Part shown: positions 36,801-57,475 of the stretch, piece by piece
Layout: each line of letters starts with the position of its first letter
Numbering within the stretch: position 1 is the stretch's first letter
Assembly (NCBI GenBank): GCA_038501785.1
Contig: JBAMJR010000053.1
Location: 6,629,001-6,693,000, forward strand
Direction of reading: 5' to 3'
Length of the DNA stretch: 64,000 bases
DNA from: Myoxocephalus aenaeus
Lineage: Eukaryota; Chordata; Actinopteri; Perciformes; Cottidae
Notes under the pieces: generated by a model
Database searches by the model: none
What the model saw: the letters and a program-made list of their open reading frames with translations, nothing else
What the model was told of the DNA's origin: nothing
Program-made: the position numbers and the translations under genes

Positions 36801-39800
36801 GAGCTTTAAATAAACATAACAAAAGTCCATCTTTTAATGACAAATCGGATCACATCAAGGTTATCAAAATGATAATGTGTAGAGACGTTTTTTCCCCTAA
36901 AATATTATGAATAAGCCATTTACGTTTGTGTTTACACAGATAATTCCTCTTGAAAGTCCTTTGACAAATGCCCACAGTATTTACACAGCCGGCTTGGAAC
37001 ATAAGTCATATAGTTTCACCCGGCATACAAACTGAATCATAATAGCCAGAGAGGAGGAGGGAGCGTTGAATCAGGAAGCTCTTTGAAAGCCTTTTTTGTG
37101 TTGTTCCCTGTAGAGGCGGCGAGAGTACTTTGAGGCCAGCCTGATGAAGATGGGAATGGAGCTGGAGGCCATCAAATCTGTAAGTAGAGTAAACATTCCA
37201 GAAGGTTTCTGACTGTATCTCATACTTAAAGCACTGCTTATTTGCCCTTTGCAGGTAATTGATGAGAAACTTCTGTTTGTGAAAGTCCACATGCCGTGGG
37301 ACGTGCTGTGCACCTACGCCGAGGTGCTGCACATCAAGCTCCCCATCCAGCCCAACGACCTGTCCTCACGGCCCTCCCCGTGGAGCTTTCTCAACTGCAT
37401 CACCAAGCACTTCTACCCCAACGAGGAGATGATCACCAAGGAGACGGAGTTCTTCACCGCCCCCTTCGAGAAGGACCGTCTGGAGTACTTCTACGTGAGG
37501 GACAAAGACGCCTTCTTCACCGCGTCCATGAGGAGCAGGATGGCAAGTCGGCTCAAGTCGTGGCAGTCCGTTCAGGCTGCCTGCAACTTCTTTTCACGTT
37601 TCAGTTTTATTTTGAAGGACAATGTTTCATGGTTGTAAACATTCTCTGCTCGAAAGAGTAATCAAATCAATGTTAAACGCATCATAGGACTATTATATGT
37701 TTGATGAGTGTGTAAACAGATTGTTAGACCAACACCTCTTCTTCTTCTTCCAGGCATATTACATCCTGAGTCGTGCCCCCTATGAAGTACGAGGGAACAT
37801 TAAAAAGTTTGGCATCACCAAACTGCTGGACGGAGGAGTGTACAAAGCTGCCTATCCCCTTCATGACGTAAGTTACAGTCATACTAGGTATGGTTGATGC
37901 CTTTTTCAGTCTGTAACAGCCATATTTAGTATGGTGTCGTGCAATGAAGGAACTAAGAATTTACTGAAAATTCGCTTTGTTTGTACCATTATTATTATTT
38001 CAGTGCAGGTTCAATGTCAAGTCCAAAGAGGAGGGCTGCCCCAACGAGAGATTTCTGCTATATGAGGAGTGGGCTCATCCCAAAAGCTTCTACAAGATGC
38101 AACCACTGAACCTCATTCGGTAAACACAAAATCAACTCAACGCACTAGAATGATACTCTCAGGACAGTGTTTGACAAGCTGGAACAATTAAAATCGTTTC
38201 GACGTCTTTGTCCCCGGAGAGCTTTTTGTGAACAGTAGATTAAAACTCTTCTTTTTTTTTCCACAGGAAGTATTATGGGGAGAAGATTGGCATTTACTTT
38301 GCCTGGTTGGGCTTCTATACAATAATGCTGGCTCTGGCTGCAGTTGTAGGACTAGCTTGTTTCATTTATGGATACAGGACTCAAGACACCAGCACCTGGA
38401 GGTACAGTTCCTTGTAGATTTTGAATGATGAACTTGTAATTAGGTCTATGATATTTTGGAGATTTCCCAGTCTGATCCTCTCTGTTCTATGTGTTACCGA
38501 CTGCAGCAAAGAGGTGTGCGACCCTGACATTGGAGGAAACATTGTGATGTGTCCGCAGTGTGACAGAGAATGCAAATACTGGAGGTTGAACAGCACCTGC
38601 GAAGCTTCGAAAGTGCGTTTGACTTAGTTTTTGTCCTCCCATTAATGTCGCTCAATATGCAAAAAAAGAAGAACTGACTTTGCATATGTAATGCACGCTG
38701 CTACTTCCACACAACAACTGTTATGTCTGGAACTGATTTGCATGTAGCACGGCAGAACTGTGACCATTTTGATGTCCGTGTTCTTTCCATTTTCTTTTAG
38801 AAACTTTGCATATTTGATAACTTTGGAACCTTGGTGTTTGCAGTGTTCATGTCAATCTGGGGTAAGTTATATGCAATATGTCAAAAACATGCCATTTGTT
38901 GACTTATTTCATGTGTGTCTGTGAGCGTATATGCAGGCATGCTAATGTCACTGACAGAAGCTGTGTTTATAACTGACCATTTTAAATGTTCATTTTGTCC
39001 TCATCTTTGGCATTATTAAAAAGAAAAACAGACACAGGAAAACACTGGAAATACTGTGTGTATTTATATGTTTCCTTTCTCATTATGGCCCTTCCTGTTT
39101 TTGTTCATTTCCTGACTCTAGTCACTTTGTTCCTGGAGTTCTGGAAGCGCTACCAGGCGGAGCTGGAGTACACGTGGGACACTGAGGAGTTTCTGGAACA
39201 GGAGGAGCCACCTCGCCCAGAATATGAAGCAAAGTGCATCTATGAGAGGAAGAACCCTATCACAGGGGTAAAAACCACATGCACATTTTATTTGATTCTT
39301 TTTGCAGAAAAAAAAATAAAGATGGGTTTAAAATATGGATTCAAACAAGTTTTGTTTAAAAAATGTAAACTATTTTGAGATGCTTGTTGACATAATGAGT
39401 TTTAAGTCTTGCCATGTTGTTTTTAAAGCCCAGTATTTCACAATGTTTGTGTGTGATTTAGGTAAAAGAAAAGGTGCCCTATACAGCCTGTGGACGATGT
39501 CTTCGGTTGTCGATGGGAATTGGGACAGTCTTATTCTGGGTAATGTAAATAAATGTCTTTTTTATTTATTTATTTTTCTGGGTAACACTGTATTTTCTCT
39601 ATCTGCAATTCCCTATCAAGCTTCTAAGAATATGTTATTTGGTATGATTGAGAAAATAAAATGTCTTTGAAAGAAAAGGTCCATTTTAAACCCATGTAAA
39701 TATTCATACATTAGTAAATGTATTATTTTAAAATGTTAACTTTCTATATATTTTCTTTTTGCATGTAGTTGACATGGAAAATGGAAGAATACTAATCGAA

Positions 39801-42525
39801 CATAAGCTTAATTACAATTGGTACCAAATTCATAGTTCTTCCCTGTAAACTCTAAAATAGAATAGTTAAGACATGATTCAGAAATTACGTTCCCATTATA
39901 AAAAATAAAAAATAAAAAAGAGCATTTCCCATTTTTTTTCAATTTCAGAACAGACAGAATATAAAACTAATCTTCCAACTGTATTTGTACTTGTTTTTTT
40001 AGATAATGTTGATCCTGGCGTCCATTGTGGCCATCATTGTTTACCGCCTGGCTGCCTTTTTTGCCTTCTCGGCTAAACTCCGAGCTCAGGACCTGAAGGA
40101 GCTGGAGCCCTTAAAGGAGTATGTGACACCTCAGATGGCCACTTCTGTCACAGCCTCCCTCATCAGCTTCGTTGTGATTATGATCCTCAACATTCTCTAT
40201 GAGCGGGTCGCCATCTGGATCACAGACTTTGGTGAGTTTGAATTGTACTTTTCCCCAGTATTGACTTACATGTGGTTTCATCCAAAAATAATTTATATTT
40301 TTTGTCTGACGCGACGACAGAGCTGCCACGGACCAAGACTGACTACGAGAACAGCTTGACCCTGAAGATGTTCCTCTTTCAGTTCGTCAACTATTACTCC
40401 TCCTGTTTCTACATCGCCTTCGCCAAAGGGAAAGCCGTTGGCTATCCTGGAAATCCTGTTTACCTCTTGGGAAAATACCGGAACGAGGAGGTACAGTCTA
40501 TCTGCTGTTTGTTACCTGTCTCACTTATTCGCTTGTTGTTCCTGACTCGTGCTTTGTGTCTCACTGTCCTGCAGTGTGATCCAGGTGGTTGTCTGATTGA
40601 GTTGACGACTCAGCTCTCCATCATCATGGGCGGAAAAGCCATCTGGAACAACTTCCAAGAGGTCTTTCTACCGTAAGAAGTCAGAATCTAGAAACAAGTC
40701 TACGTTAAATATTAAAAAAAAATAGTAATACAATTAAGCAACACAGTGTTGGCTTATAGATGCAGCATATCTCCAGTGAACAGAAGTGAACTTGCTGCTT
40801 ACCACAAGGCTAATTGCTAATCATACACCAACTTCCCATTGTCATACTGAGCTACTCTGACTGTATGACCTCTTCCACACCTCCATAGGTGGCTGAAAAA
40901 TTTGATTTCCCGCTACCGCACTCGTGGGCGTTCAGAGAAGGTGATTCCTCGCTGGGAGGAGGACTACCGGCTGCAGTCCCTCTCAAAACTAGGACTGTTC
41001 TATGAATATTTGGAGATGGGTGAGTCCCCGTCTGCCACATTCCCAGCTGGAGCCGGTTGCACAAGCTGTTCTTAAGTTCAGACTTAATTATAATGCTGGG
41101 TGGACTACATTGAGACGTAAATCTCTCTATATTACAAAACAGATTGCGCCACACAACCTCATAAATCTTTCATACAGTAGTGGTTAGCTGTTACTTCATG
41201 TTTTAGTGACATTTATTTGAAATAATCCAAATCTGTTTAATGATAATGTTCAAAGAATATTTTGAGTTGGACAAGAAGATGAATACCACTCTTATGGCGC
41301 GTCCCGTGTCTTAAGCTTTAATGGTGCAACCCAATTCAGTAAACTGGTTTCAAACCAGTAACTAACCAAGAGATAATGAGGGAACATGCACACAAGTACT
41401 CAATGTACAAATACCTGGTGCAACTGAGTTGTGGCTCGTCTTGTCTCTTTCAGTCATCCAGTTTGGCTTTGTGACCTTGTTCGTCGCCTCCTTCCCTCTG
41501 GCGCCGATCCTGGCTCTGGTCAACAACCTGTTTGAGATTCGGGTTGATGCTTGGAAAATCACCACTCAGTTTCGCCGCATCGTGCCAGAGAAGGCACAGG
41601 ACATAGGGGCCTGGCAGCCCATTCTTCAAGGCATCGCTATATTGGCTGTCGCAACAAATGTGAGATACTGTTTACACTGAGTTATTGGTTTAAGTTAGAT
41701 TGACGACAGCTGTGACGATGGCGTTGATGATCAATATTATGCTTTTATGCATTTACCTGGTGTCCTGGTGTCTCAACAGGCCATGATCATCGCTTTTACA
41801 TCCGACATGATTCCACGGTTGGTCTACTACTGGTCTTTCTCTGTGTACCCATATGGAGATCACTATAATAACACCATGCAGGGCTACATCGACAGCTCGC
41901 TCTCTACATTCAACATCAACGACTTCTCCAACGTTAGCAAGCCCTTGAACACACCTTACAACATCACCACCTGCAGGTACAAAGATTGGCCATCTGTGTG
42001 CGCTGAATTAGAATGTCCTTTGTTGGAATATAAAGAGAACACCAGTTTTCAAAGTCAGGAGCAGCTTTGTGGCAAGTCATGTTTGAGTATGAACTTTCTT
42101 CCTTTTAGGTATCGAGATTTTCGGTATGCTCCTGGGCACCCAAGGCAGTATGAGTACACTATCTACTACTGGCATGTGATCGCTGCCAAAATGGCTTTTA
42201 TAATCGTTGTAGAGGTGAGTGTGAGCATAACAGGAAATCTTTCTGACACTAAAGAAATCTTTCATAATCAAAGCGTATTAATGGGGGTTTCTTCTACTAC
42301 TCCTCACAGCACATTGTTTACCTCACGAAGTTCGTCCTGTCCTACGTGATCCCGGACGTCCCATACGCTGTCAAAGAACAGATCAAACGAGAGAAGTACT
42401 TGACCCAGGTTGTCCTCCATGAGACCAACCTCAAGCTGGTGACCAAGCGTCGGAAACCAGTCGACGATATTGTCAAGTTTGCAGAGGTGACACTGACCAG
42501 GGAGGAGATGGAACTTGATTTCTGA
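30863..42525 (+). CDS. ano6: Anoctamin-6 (TMEM16F), Ca-activated scramblase/channel
   Basis: Twenty exons join in frame to 916 aa (human 910): 30863-30950, 34510-34580, 35056-35184, 37114-37179, 37255-37542, 37754-37867, 38004-38119, 38267-38401, 38507-38612, 38801-38861, 39122-39267, 39462-39539, 40003-40231, 40321-40490, 40575-40672, 40889-41019, 41454-41659, 41780-41976, 42109-42214 and 42310-42525. The protein has an acidic N-terminus, then KPDSLFFNDGVRRIDF, YYGEKIGIYFAWLG, CPQCDRECKYW, the ten-helix TM region, and QDIGAWQP before AMIIAFTSDMIPRLVYYWSF. Residues equivalent to the human Ca ligands N621, E624, E667, E670 and D703 are all kept (N625, E628, E671, E674, D707). ANO6 moves phosphatidylserine to the outer plasma-membrane leaflet and also conducts ions. 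Intron 5 uses a GC donor. The C-terminal 40 residues diverge from the human tail. A second start at 34,978 is described separately. Confidence 0.95.
30951..34509 (+). other. ano6 intron 1
   Basis: A 3.6-kb intron between the first exon and exon 2. A few pyrimidine or poly-T tracts and a short (AT)n at about 31,556 are seen. Several open frames here have no exon-like splice context. I see no transposon termini. Confidence 0.5.
34978..35184 (+). CDS. ano6: Alternative first exon of ano6 (start 2, 889-aa isoform)
   Basis: An ATG at 34,978 opens a frame of 69 codons (MYGAMEEEEYEY... to ...FQRRK) that ends at the same GTATGC donor as exon 3 of the long form, in the same phase. Skipping exons 1-2, it would give 889 aa with an acidic N-terminus resembling human ANO6 in character. 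The last 129 nt (35,056-35,184) are shared. The first 78 nt (26 codons) are specific to this start, and their final bases TTTTTGCCCTCAG form the 3' splice site for the exon 2-exon 3 intron. A GA-repeat lies at about 34,829-34,848, 130 bp upstream. No transcript evidence is available. Confidence 0.6.
35185..37113 (+). other. ano6 intron after exon 3
   Basis: A 1.9-kb intron. No coding sequence or element boundary is recognised. Confidence 0.5.
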
Positions 42526-44345
42526 AAGTAAAATGTATGGAAAAAAATATCAGACCATACGGAAAATACATACAATCTGTTAAAGATACTGACCAACACC
42601 TTGTGAACCAGTAACAAAATGAAGACCTGGAACAAGGTATGGACTTTAAAGGACTGTTGGGCAAAGAAAGGAGAAACCACTTGTATAGCCTTCACCCCTA
42701 TCTACTGTCCTCACACTCTGGACACTCTGGAAAAAGAACAGTGCATCTAGCCTCAATCACCTCTCAGAGTGTCTTTTCTTTTTTACTTTCCTCTCAATAT
42801 AACAGACAGGTTTGATGTATTGCAGCTGTACAAACCAAGTGTAGGACAATCAAATAACATGGCAGTGTTTTGCACGACCTTATCAACTAAAGTTGGAGTT
42901 CAATTTGTTCAAATCTGAAACCAGTGTTTAATATTTTAATTAATTAATTTTAATCTTATTAGATATAGCGTTTAACAATTTTAAACAACATGACGTGATA
43001 TCTACACGTAGAAAACTCAGATAGGATGACACACATTAAGCTAAATGACATTGATTTTTTTGTAACCTGGTTTGGATGTTACAGCAAACAGAAACCGATG
43101 TCAAATCAGTGCCTCGCATTTTGAAGCTTAATAGCAGCAAAAAATATAACCAAACAAAACAATCTTAGCTCAACTCTTCCAGGGCTTTCAGCAGTATCAC
43201 ATGGTCTTTGTTGACAGATGGAAATGTGTTTTTTTGTCAAAGTATTTGATGGATATTTTTTGTCAACAGTGTCTTCGAGTTGAATGACCATATGGAATTT
43301 TAACTTGGCTATACCAGCACTACGTCACACTGTTTTAGTTAAATGTTGTCATGAAATATCAGTATTATATAGAAGAAATGCACCACTTTTGAATGCAATG
43401 TTGATGATTGATTTTTTTATTTACGATTCTATTTCTGTTAGTCAAACAAATGAGCCGAGGTGATCTGTCGTACAGCTCACAATGTTACACAAATGTTGAG
43501 ATAGAATAGACATGGACTGACTGACCTAAAGCCACATATAGTGACTAAAACTGTTATATTGTTCTGAGGGGATTCAATTACAGTTCAAATTACAGCCAAT
43601 TCAGAAAGTACATTTATTTGACCATTCCAAAGGGATGCCATGTAAAGGTTTGATTTATTCAGGTTTACAAACCACAATAATTATTTAAAACTGAAAGCTA
43701 TTTCAGCATTACAGCAAATGCTATTCAGTTTAGCCAATAGTTTGTATTAAATTAATGAATTGCAGCTCTGTGAAGTGGTTTAGTTGACAATGGAAGTGTA
43801 GTCTGTCTCCTTCTGTCTTCTTGTACTCTATGTACAGTTATGCACTTTTTACTGTCCGAGTTCCACGCCTGTGCCATGACCACTGCAATGCACAACATTT
43901 TGAGCTGCACGTTATATCCTGTGATATCGGCAATACAGTAATTCAGTCTTCTCTTGTGTCATTGCTGAAATTGCAGATCAACACTTCTGCTGCATTATTG
44001 CCTCGCCTTGTGATTTAAACTATGATACTATATCCAACATGTATGCAAACAGTAGCATATACCAGCAGTATCTGATGTGGCATATGTGTCTTGTCTTTTT
44101 GTTGTGTATCGCCAATGCCATGAAATATGTATTGAGTCTTACTTTAAAGACTCTCCAAGGATTAAAAAAAACATTCCACCATTGTATGTTTTCTTTAATT
44201 TCACCTCTCTACCTTTCACCTGGTATGTATTTAGAAGTATTCTCTGTTGCACCTTAAATATAAACACATCAGCGGTATCACAGTGTACTGACGGTGCCTG
44301 GAGGACATTCTTACATCACTGCAGCAAGATGAAAAAGGAAAATAA

Positions 44346-44520
44346 AAAGATATAGATATATACTTGATTCATCCCCGGGGGGGATTGTTTGTAGCAGCAG
44401 CAAGCAAAGTTACAGAGTAAACATATTACATTTAAGAAAATTAAAGAAAATGCAAAGTATAAACAGTGTGTATAAAGAGTATATACAGTGAAATATAAGT
44501 AACAGATTTGCTGTTACCTC
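44346..44520 (-). mobile_element. LINE 3'-tail fragment
   Basis: It contains TTCATCCCCGGGGGGGATTG followed by the CAGTGTGTATAAAG...ATACAGTG stretch that also ends the LINE copy at 7,080-7,797. Only the 3' UTR-like part is present. Confidence 0.45.
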
Positions 44521-44889
44521 TCCTGCATGAAACCATATGATGTCATGCTGTTACAGTCTTCCTTGCTTACCAGATGCATTGTGCAAGTATGCAAAATAGC
44601 CTCCACCTGGTTAGAACACATTCCAGAAACTATAAACAAAACACATAACAATCCCTGAACTAACCATCCCTGATCAGAAACTGATTAATCTTTGGCAATT
44701 ATCTCATACTGAAGCTGTGTGTTGTATTTTGTAGGAAATTGCTACTGATATTGGAACATTTTACAATATTAAAAAAGACATTTCATTAAAGCAGCACTGT
44801 ATGGGGAGGCTGTTCTACATTTTTGATCAGGCATTTTTTCCAACGCTCTGTGGACGCCATCTACAAGCGACACAGGCCCCATTTTAACT

Positions 44890-44895
44890 CACGTG
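44890..44895. promoter_or_regulatory. E-box (CACGTG) upstream of pwp1
   Basis: A perfect palindromic E-box 103 bp before the pwp1 ATG. Ribosome-biogenesis genes are often MYC targets through such sites. A role here is inference only. Confidence 0.3.
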
Positions 44896-44997
44896 TACGC
44901 TCACTGTTTGCGTGCCTGAGCTGAAACAAATTTGACAACCGGTACATGTGTGTATATTGTATTGTTTTTGATCGATAGACCCCACTACTGTCACGAA

Positions 44998-53142
<8,145 letters not shown>

Positions 53143-54426
53143 CGCATCAACAACCTGAAAACATGAATAAACTCTTGTTGCTGTGTTCATCATAGTGCAG
53201 TAGTTCATGGCAAAAGGATTTAAATAAACAAAGCTGCATATGTGAAGCATTTGACCGCTTTGCCTGAGGAAACTGGACCTAACATACCTGAAAAACATGT
53301 TCGGCTTGTCTCTCGGCACAGGTAACAACAACAAAAACGGCAGCAGCTTGCACACTTAAAGTTGTGTTAAGAAAGGAAGAGACATGTTTTTTCCTTGTAT
53401 CCATATTAGTGAATATTACAAGGAATTTTATTTTGAAGCAGTGATTCAACTATTTGAATTGTTAGGCAAACTGAAAACAATCTCCTTTCTTTGTACATTT
53501 ACAAATGTAATATGCTACTAAAACTATTTTTACATTACATTTGTGTCATAAACATTACATACCTGGGTTTCCTGTTATTAATGGATGGTGAAATAAAATA
53601 TTAAAAGAAGCCTGTGTACTCATTTGGCCAAAGAGTTAAAACAAAAAATGGACTCATTAAAATGATGTGTATTCAATAAATAAATACAGTTTATACAGTG
53701 TGTAAACCTTTTGTTCTTTGGAATATGTGACCCTCAGATGGTCTTCACTGTCATAGTGGATGATGCAAAGCATACATGATATTTCTGTCTAAAATGGATC
53801 AAACTTTAGGTCAAATTGATAAAGTTGCAATTGAGTTTAGAATGTTTCAGATACTACGCCATCTTTTTAGATTTATTGTTTGTCGTGGCATTTTGGAGTC
53901 AGTTTCTTAAAGACCATGACAATAGAAACCCTTTTGGTATTGTTTTCCCTTCATAACCATCAGAAACAGTAATTTAATCAATACAATTGATTATTTATGT
54001 AATACATGTAAAGTAATCTCTTACCTTTCCTCCAGTTTAGAGATTAAATCCCACTGTTTGTGCTTTGTGAAAATGTTACCGAATATGGAAAATATATGGC
54101 ATTTCAAACATTCCCATCTGAAGCTATTTATAAGGTTGGTCTTTGGAGAGGGTGGTAAAATATGTTCCATTTACACTGTAATGTCAGTAAAACAGTATCC
54201 AGCCCTGCAAAATAGGAGTGGACAAAACTCTTAAATGTGTTTCGATTAAATCAAGTTAAAAATAAGATACATAAGATGTGAATTGCTTTTTAGTGCACAT
54301 GAAGGCAAGTTTATGTTTATTTTTATGACTGGTAGTCGCGAAATGGAACTAAACTGCGTGAGTCTGAGTGCTACGACGGAACTATTTTAGTGATGCACAC
54401 CAGAAAATAATTCCTCCGAGCTAAGC
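53143..54426 (+). other. pwp1 3' UTR and intergenic region
   Basis: Several AATAAA motifs (about 53,164, 53,223 and 53,591) could end pwp1 transcripts. No coding sequence or element is recognised up to the mrpl42 start. Confidence 0.5.
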
Positions 54427-56050
54427 ATGGCTTCGGGTCATTTGTGCAAGCTACATAGCCTCTTAACGCGACTTTCTAACGGCACCCAACTACGACATGT
54501 GCAAAGTAAGTTATGTTGTCTCATGAACAAGGAATTTGTTAGAGGACGTAATAATAGGCCGTTTTTACCCTTTAGCGCATGGTGGTGGGAGTAAAAGCTA
54601 ACAGAGGCTAACCTTGAGAATATGTTAAGTAGGTAAACACTTGAATTGGGCTAGCGCTTAACGTGTTTACTGTCAAACCCCTATTTACTGTAAATCAAGT
54701 CTAAAATCATGAGCAATGTAAATAATGTGTCATAACGTATTGGTCCTCCCTGTAGAAAACATTAACAGTGGTCTGGGGATTCATGCTTTCTAATGTGGTG
54801 GTTTGATTTCTAGCTAAGAAGTTGAGAAGTCCTGCTAATGTAGGTATTATGCATACATTGGTATATGTGTGTGTCTCACCTTTCATTTCTGTTGCAGCAG
54901 GTTTGGTGCCAATGCGACAGAAGTCCAGTGGTCCTTTACCTGATGTCCCTAACTGGTATGTGAAGAAGTTAATAGTTTGTATAAATAAATAAAAAAACGC
55001 TCATATATTTAGTCAAGCTATGGTTCTGAACAATTTAATGAATACATGTTACATTTAAAGAAAACACTTTTAATCCTTAACTTTAATACACGGAATTAGA
55101 GGAAAACAAAAAGAATAAAGTAGTCACAGAAGCATTTTTAAGATTTGAAACTTTGTAAAAGTAATAATAAAGGAATGTGTTTTTTTAAATATTGTGATTA
55201 GGATAATAACCTAGTTTTCTTTGATACAGTAATGTGGAAATTGGTGTGACTTCAGATGGGAACACCATAGTGTGCTACCATCCCACTGTCGACGTTCCCT
55301 ATGAGCTTACCCAGGTAAGAGTGCTTTCTAGCCTCATTAATATCAATGTATTGGAGAGATTTCTTAATGAAGAAGTTATTTCTTAATGAAGAAGTGATTT
55401 TACCCCTTTTAACTCCTCATTTGAAAAACTGCAAACAAATGTAAAGTGTTGTAAACTGCTGTCGGAGATAAAACATTATCAGTAATCGGTAAAAAAAAGA
55501 TTTATGGAAATTGTTCTAGGATTGCTGGAAATAAATGTATAATTATGGAATTGCTCATGACCGTAAATCTTTTCAGCCTATAGAACGGCCAGACCCCCTG
55601 ACCAACTCGGTTGAGACCCACGACCAGATTTTAAAGGCCCACCTCAGCAAGGAGGTGCTGAAGGACAGAAAGGGGCCCACTATAGAGGAGCTAAGCAAGA
55701 TGTTTTTCACTACCAAACACCGTTGGTATCCAGTAGGACAGTAAGTACATGCATAACATGCATAAAATGATCATGTATTTATCTGCCTCAGTATGGATAT
55801 AGTGCTGGCCGATCAGGACTAGATCATTTGCCAACTTTGATAATTACACTTCTTGAAGTCCTTTATTTGGGGCTCTTCCACTGTACAATAGGTGTGTATA
55901 TATATAACTGCAGTCTATAACTGAAGCAGAGTGTAAGAGCTAAAAGAAAATATATCTGATGGATATCGGCCAAAATTAATTTCCTTCTGTCTCACTGTTC
56001 ACAGGTACCACCAGAGACGCAGGAAGAAGGATCCCCCAAAGGACAGATAG
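54427..56050 (+). CDS. mrpl42: Mitochondrial ribosomal protein L42
   Basis: Five exons join in frame to 142 aa, the human length: 54427-54505, 54901-54955, 55230-55314, 55577-55740 and 56005-56050. Characteristic stretches are CNVEIGVTSDGNTIVCYHP, VPYELTQPIERPDP, THDQILKAHL, and EELSKMFFTTKHRWYPVGQ followed by YHQRRRKKDPPKDR. The N-terminal 25 residues are basic and hydrophobic, fitting a mitochondrial import signal. The protein is a component of the mitochondrial 39S ribosomal subunit. Exon 2 has tandem acceptors (GCAGCAG, cutting after 54,897 or 54,900), which would add or omit one codon without shifting the frame. AATAAA at 56,101-56,106 is the likely poly(A) signal. Confidence 0.94.
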
Positions 56051-56100
56051 TTGAAGGCCAAACAGCATATGATGTTTGTGTTATTGTCACAATTATGTAT

Positions 56101-56106
56101 AATAAA
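56101..56106 (+). terminator. Poly(A) signal of mrpl42
   Basis: AATAAA 50 nt past the stop codon. Confidence 0.7.
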
Positions 56107-57360
56107 TGTTGAATATTACGTAAGTTGTCATGAGTTTTTAAGTCAGTGCTGTTACAATGAAACAATAATAAGGCTTTGAAATCATACTTGTATACTGTGA
56201 TACTGTATATATTTACTGCCCTAGATTTTAGGGGCTTTTTTATAACTACTACTGCAAATATAAACCTAATGGACTGGCATCAGTATACCTTAATGCATGT
56301 TCCTAGTGAAGAGATTGTATCTCGGGAGTAAAAGTAGTTTTGATTATCATATTTGTATGCAAAACAAGAGGGATATTATTATCAAATTGTTAGTGGCGCA
56401 TCCTTAGGATTTTTGTATCTCAACTCTAGTATCACAGAATATACATGGACTTTGCTGAGCTTTAAGATGTATTTATATCTACCGTCATTCTGTGCCTGCA
56501 AGAAAAAACAAACTAGACGATTATTGCATAGCGTGGTGATGGCCTTGCACACCACAACACACTACCACCACAACAATATAATGAAAGAAAACAACAAAAT
56601 ATATCTCCAAATGAGCAGATACAGACAAAAGCTGGTATAATTTACACGTTTGGTTCCTGCAAAATGATGAAGCCTAAAAAATATAACTGAAAGAGATCGA
56701 CCCCACACACACACACAAAAGTGCCAACATTAAATATGTAGGTGGTTATTTCAAAGCATTTTTTATATACTATACAGATGGATCCTCATGCTGTACCCAT
56801 ACTTGTAAATTAAAAGCTGGTTCGGACCCAGAGAAATCTTATAGCGTATAGCCTTTCAGTTTCTATTTAAAAAGACCATGAAAAAGAGCACATTGTCATC
56901 GCTTGCAAACACACTTTCACCTAAAGAGGCAGGAACAGAAAGTAGTACTTTTTTTAAATTATGAATTTTGCAACTGGGCTGTTCATTGACAGTTTTCAAC
57001 CTATACAAAATACGTTTTCATTATGTGTATCATAACAAAAGAGTTGAAACAGCATGAATCAAAGATATAATTAAATTGTATAACAGGAAATATAAAACTA
57101 TAAGGAATAGAGCAGCACAACAGAAAAAGATGCAATAAAGGAAGATTACACTGTGGACTGCAATAACATAAAATTGTATTGTTACTATTTTGTTTTAACA
57201 CAAAGGAAAAGATAAAAACACATGCTTTCTTTTAAGAAAAATGCCATTTGTGTACAATAAGCTTTACATTGTGGTCATAATGTTGCCAGTAACAGTTAAA
57301 ATCGAGAAGTAAAATGACCATAACTTTTTTTATACTATCTTGCACACCATCGTATTTCCT
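56107..57360. other. mrpl42-ube2n intergenic region
   Basis: AT-rich, with no gene or repeat boundary recognised. Short CA tract near 56,704-56,720. Confidence 0.5.
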
Positions 57361-57475
57361 TACGTCATCTGAAACCACCGGAAGAGAGCGTTATCTGGCC
57401 CCGCCCCGCCAGCGCAGTCCATCCAACCTGAAGAGAAGGCGAGTCCACGGCTAAAAATATAATAGCTAACACAAG
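57361..57475 (+). promoter_or_regulatory. ube2n promoter: CRE-like, ETS and GC boxes
   Basis: TACGTCA at 57,361, ACCGGAAG (ETS-type) at 57,377-57,384 and CCCCGCCCCGCC (GC box) at 57,399-57,410 lie within 115 bp of the ATG. No TATA box is seen. This is the usual layout of a housekeeping promoter. Confidence 0.5.

Larger units (their letters stand above)
42526..44997 (+). other. ano6 3' UTR and ano6-pwp1 intergenic region
   Basis: The long AT-rich stretch after the ano6 stop probably includes its 3' UTR. ATTAAA near 44,160 and AATAAA at 44,341-44,346 are candidate poly(A) signals. Positions 44,346-44,520 resemble the 3' tail of an L2/Rex-like LINE on the minus strand, sharing the CAGTGTGTATAAAG-type stretch seen near 7,110. 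A CACGTG E-box lies at 44,890-44,895, about 100 bp before the pwp1 start. Confidence 0.45.

Noticed and set aside
37296..37661. Second-frame plus-strand frame of 121 codons
   Set aside because: Out-of-frame shadow of ano6 exon 5.
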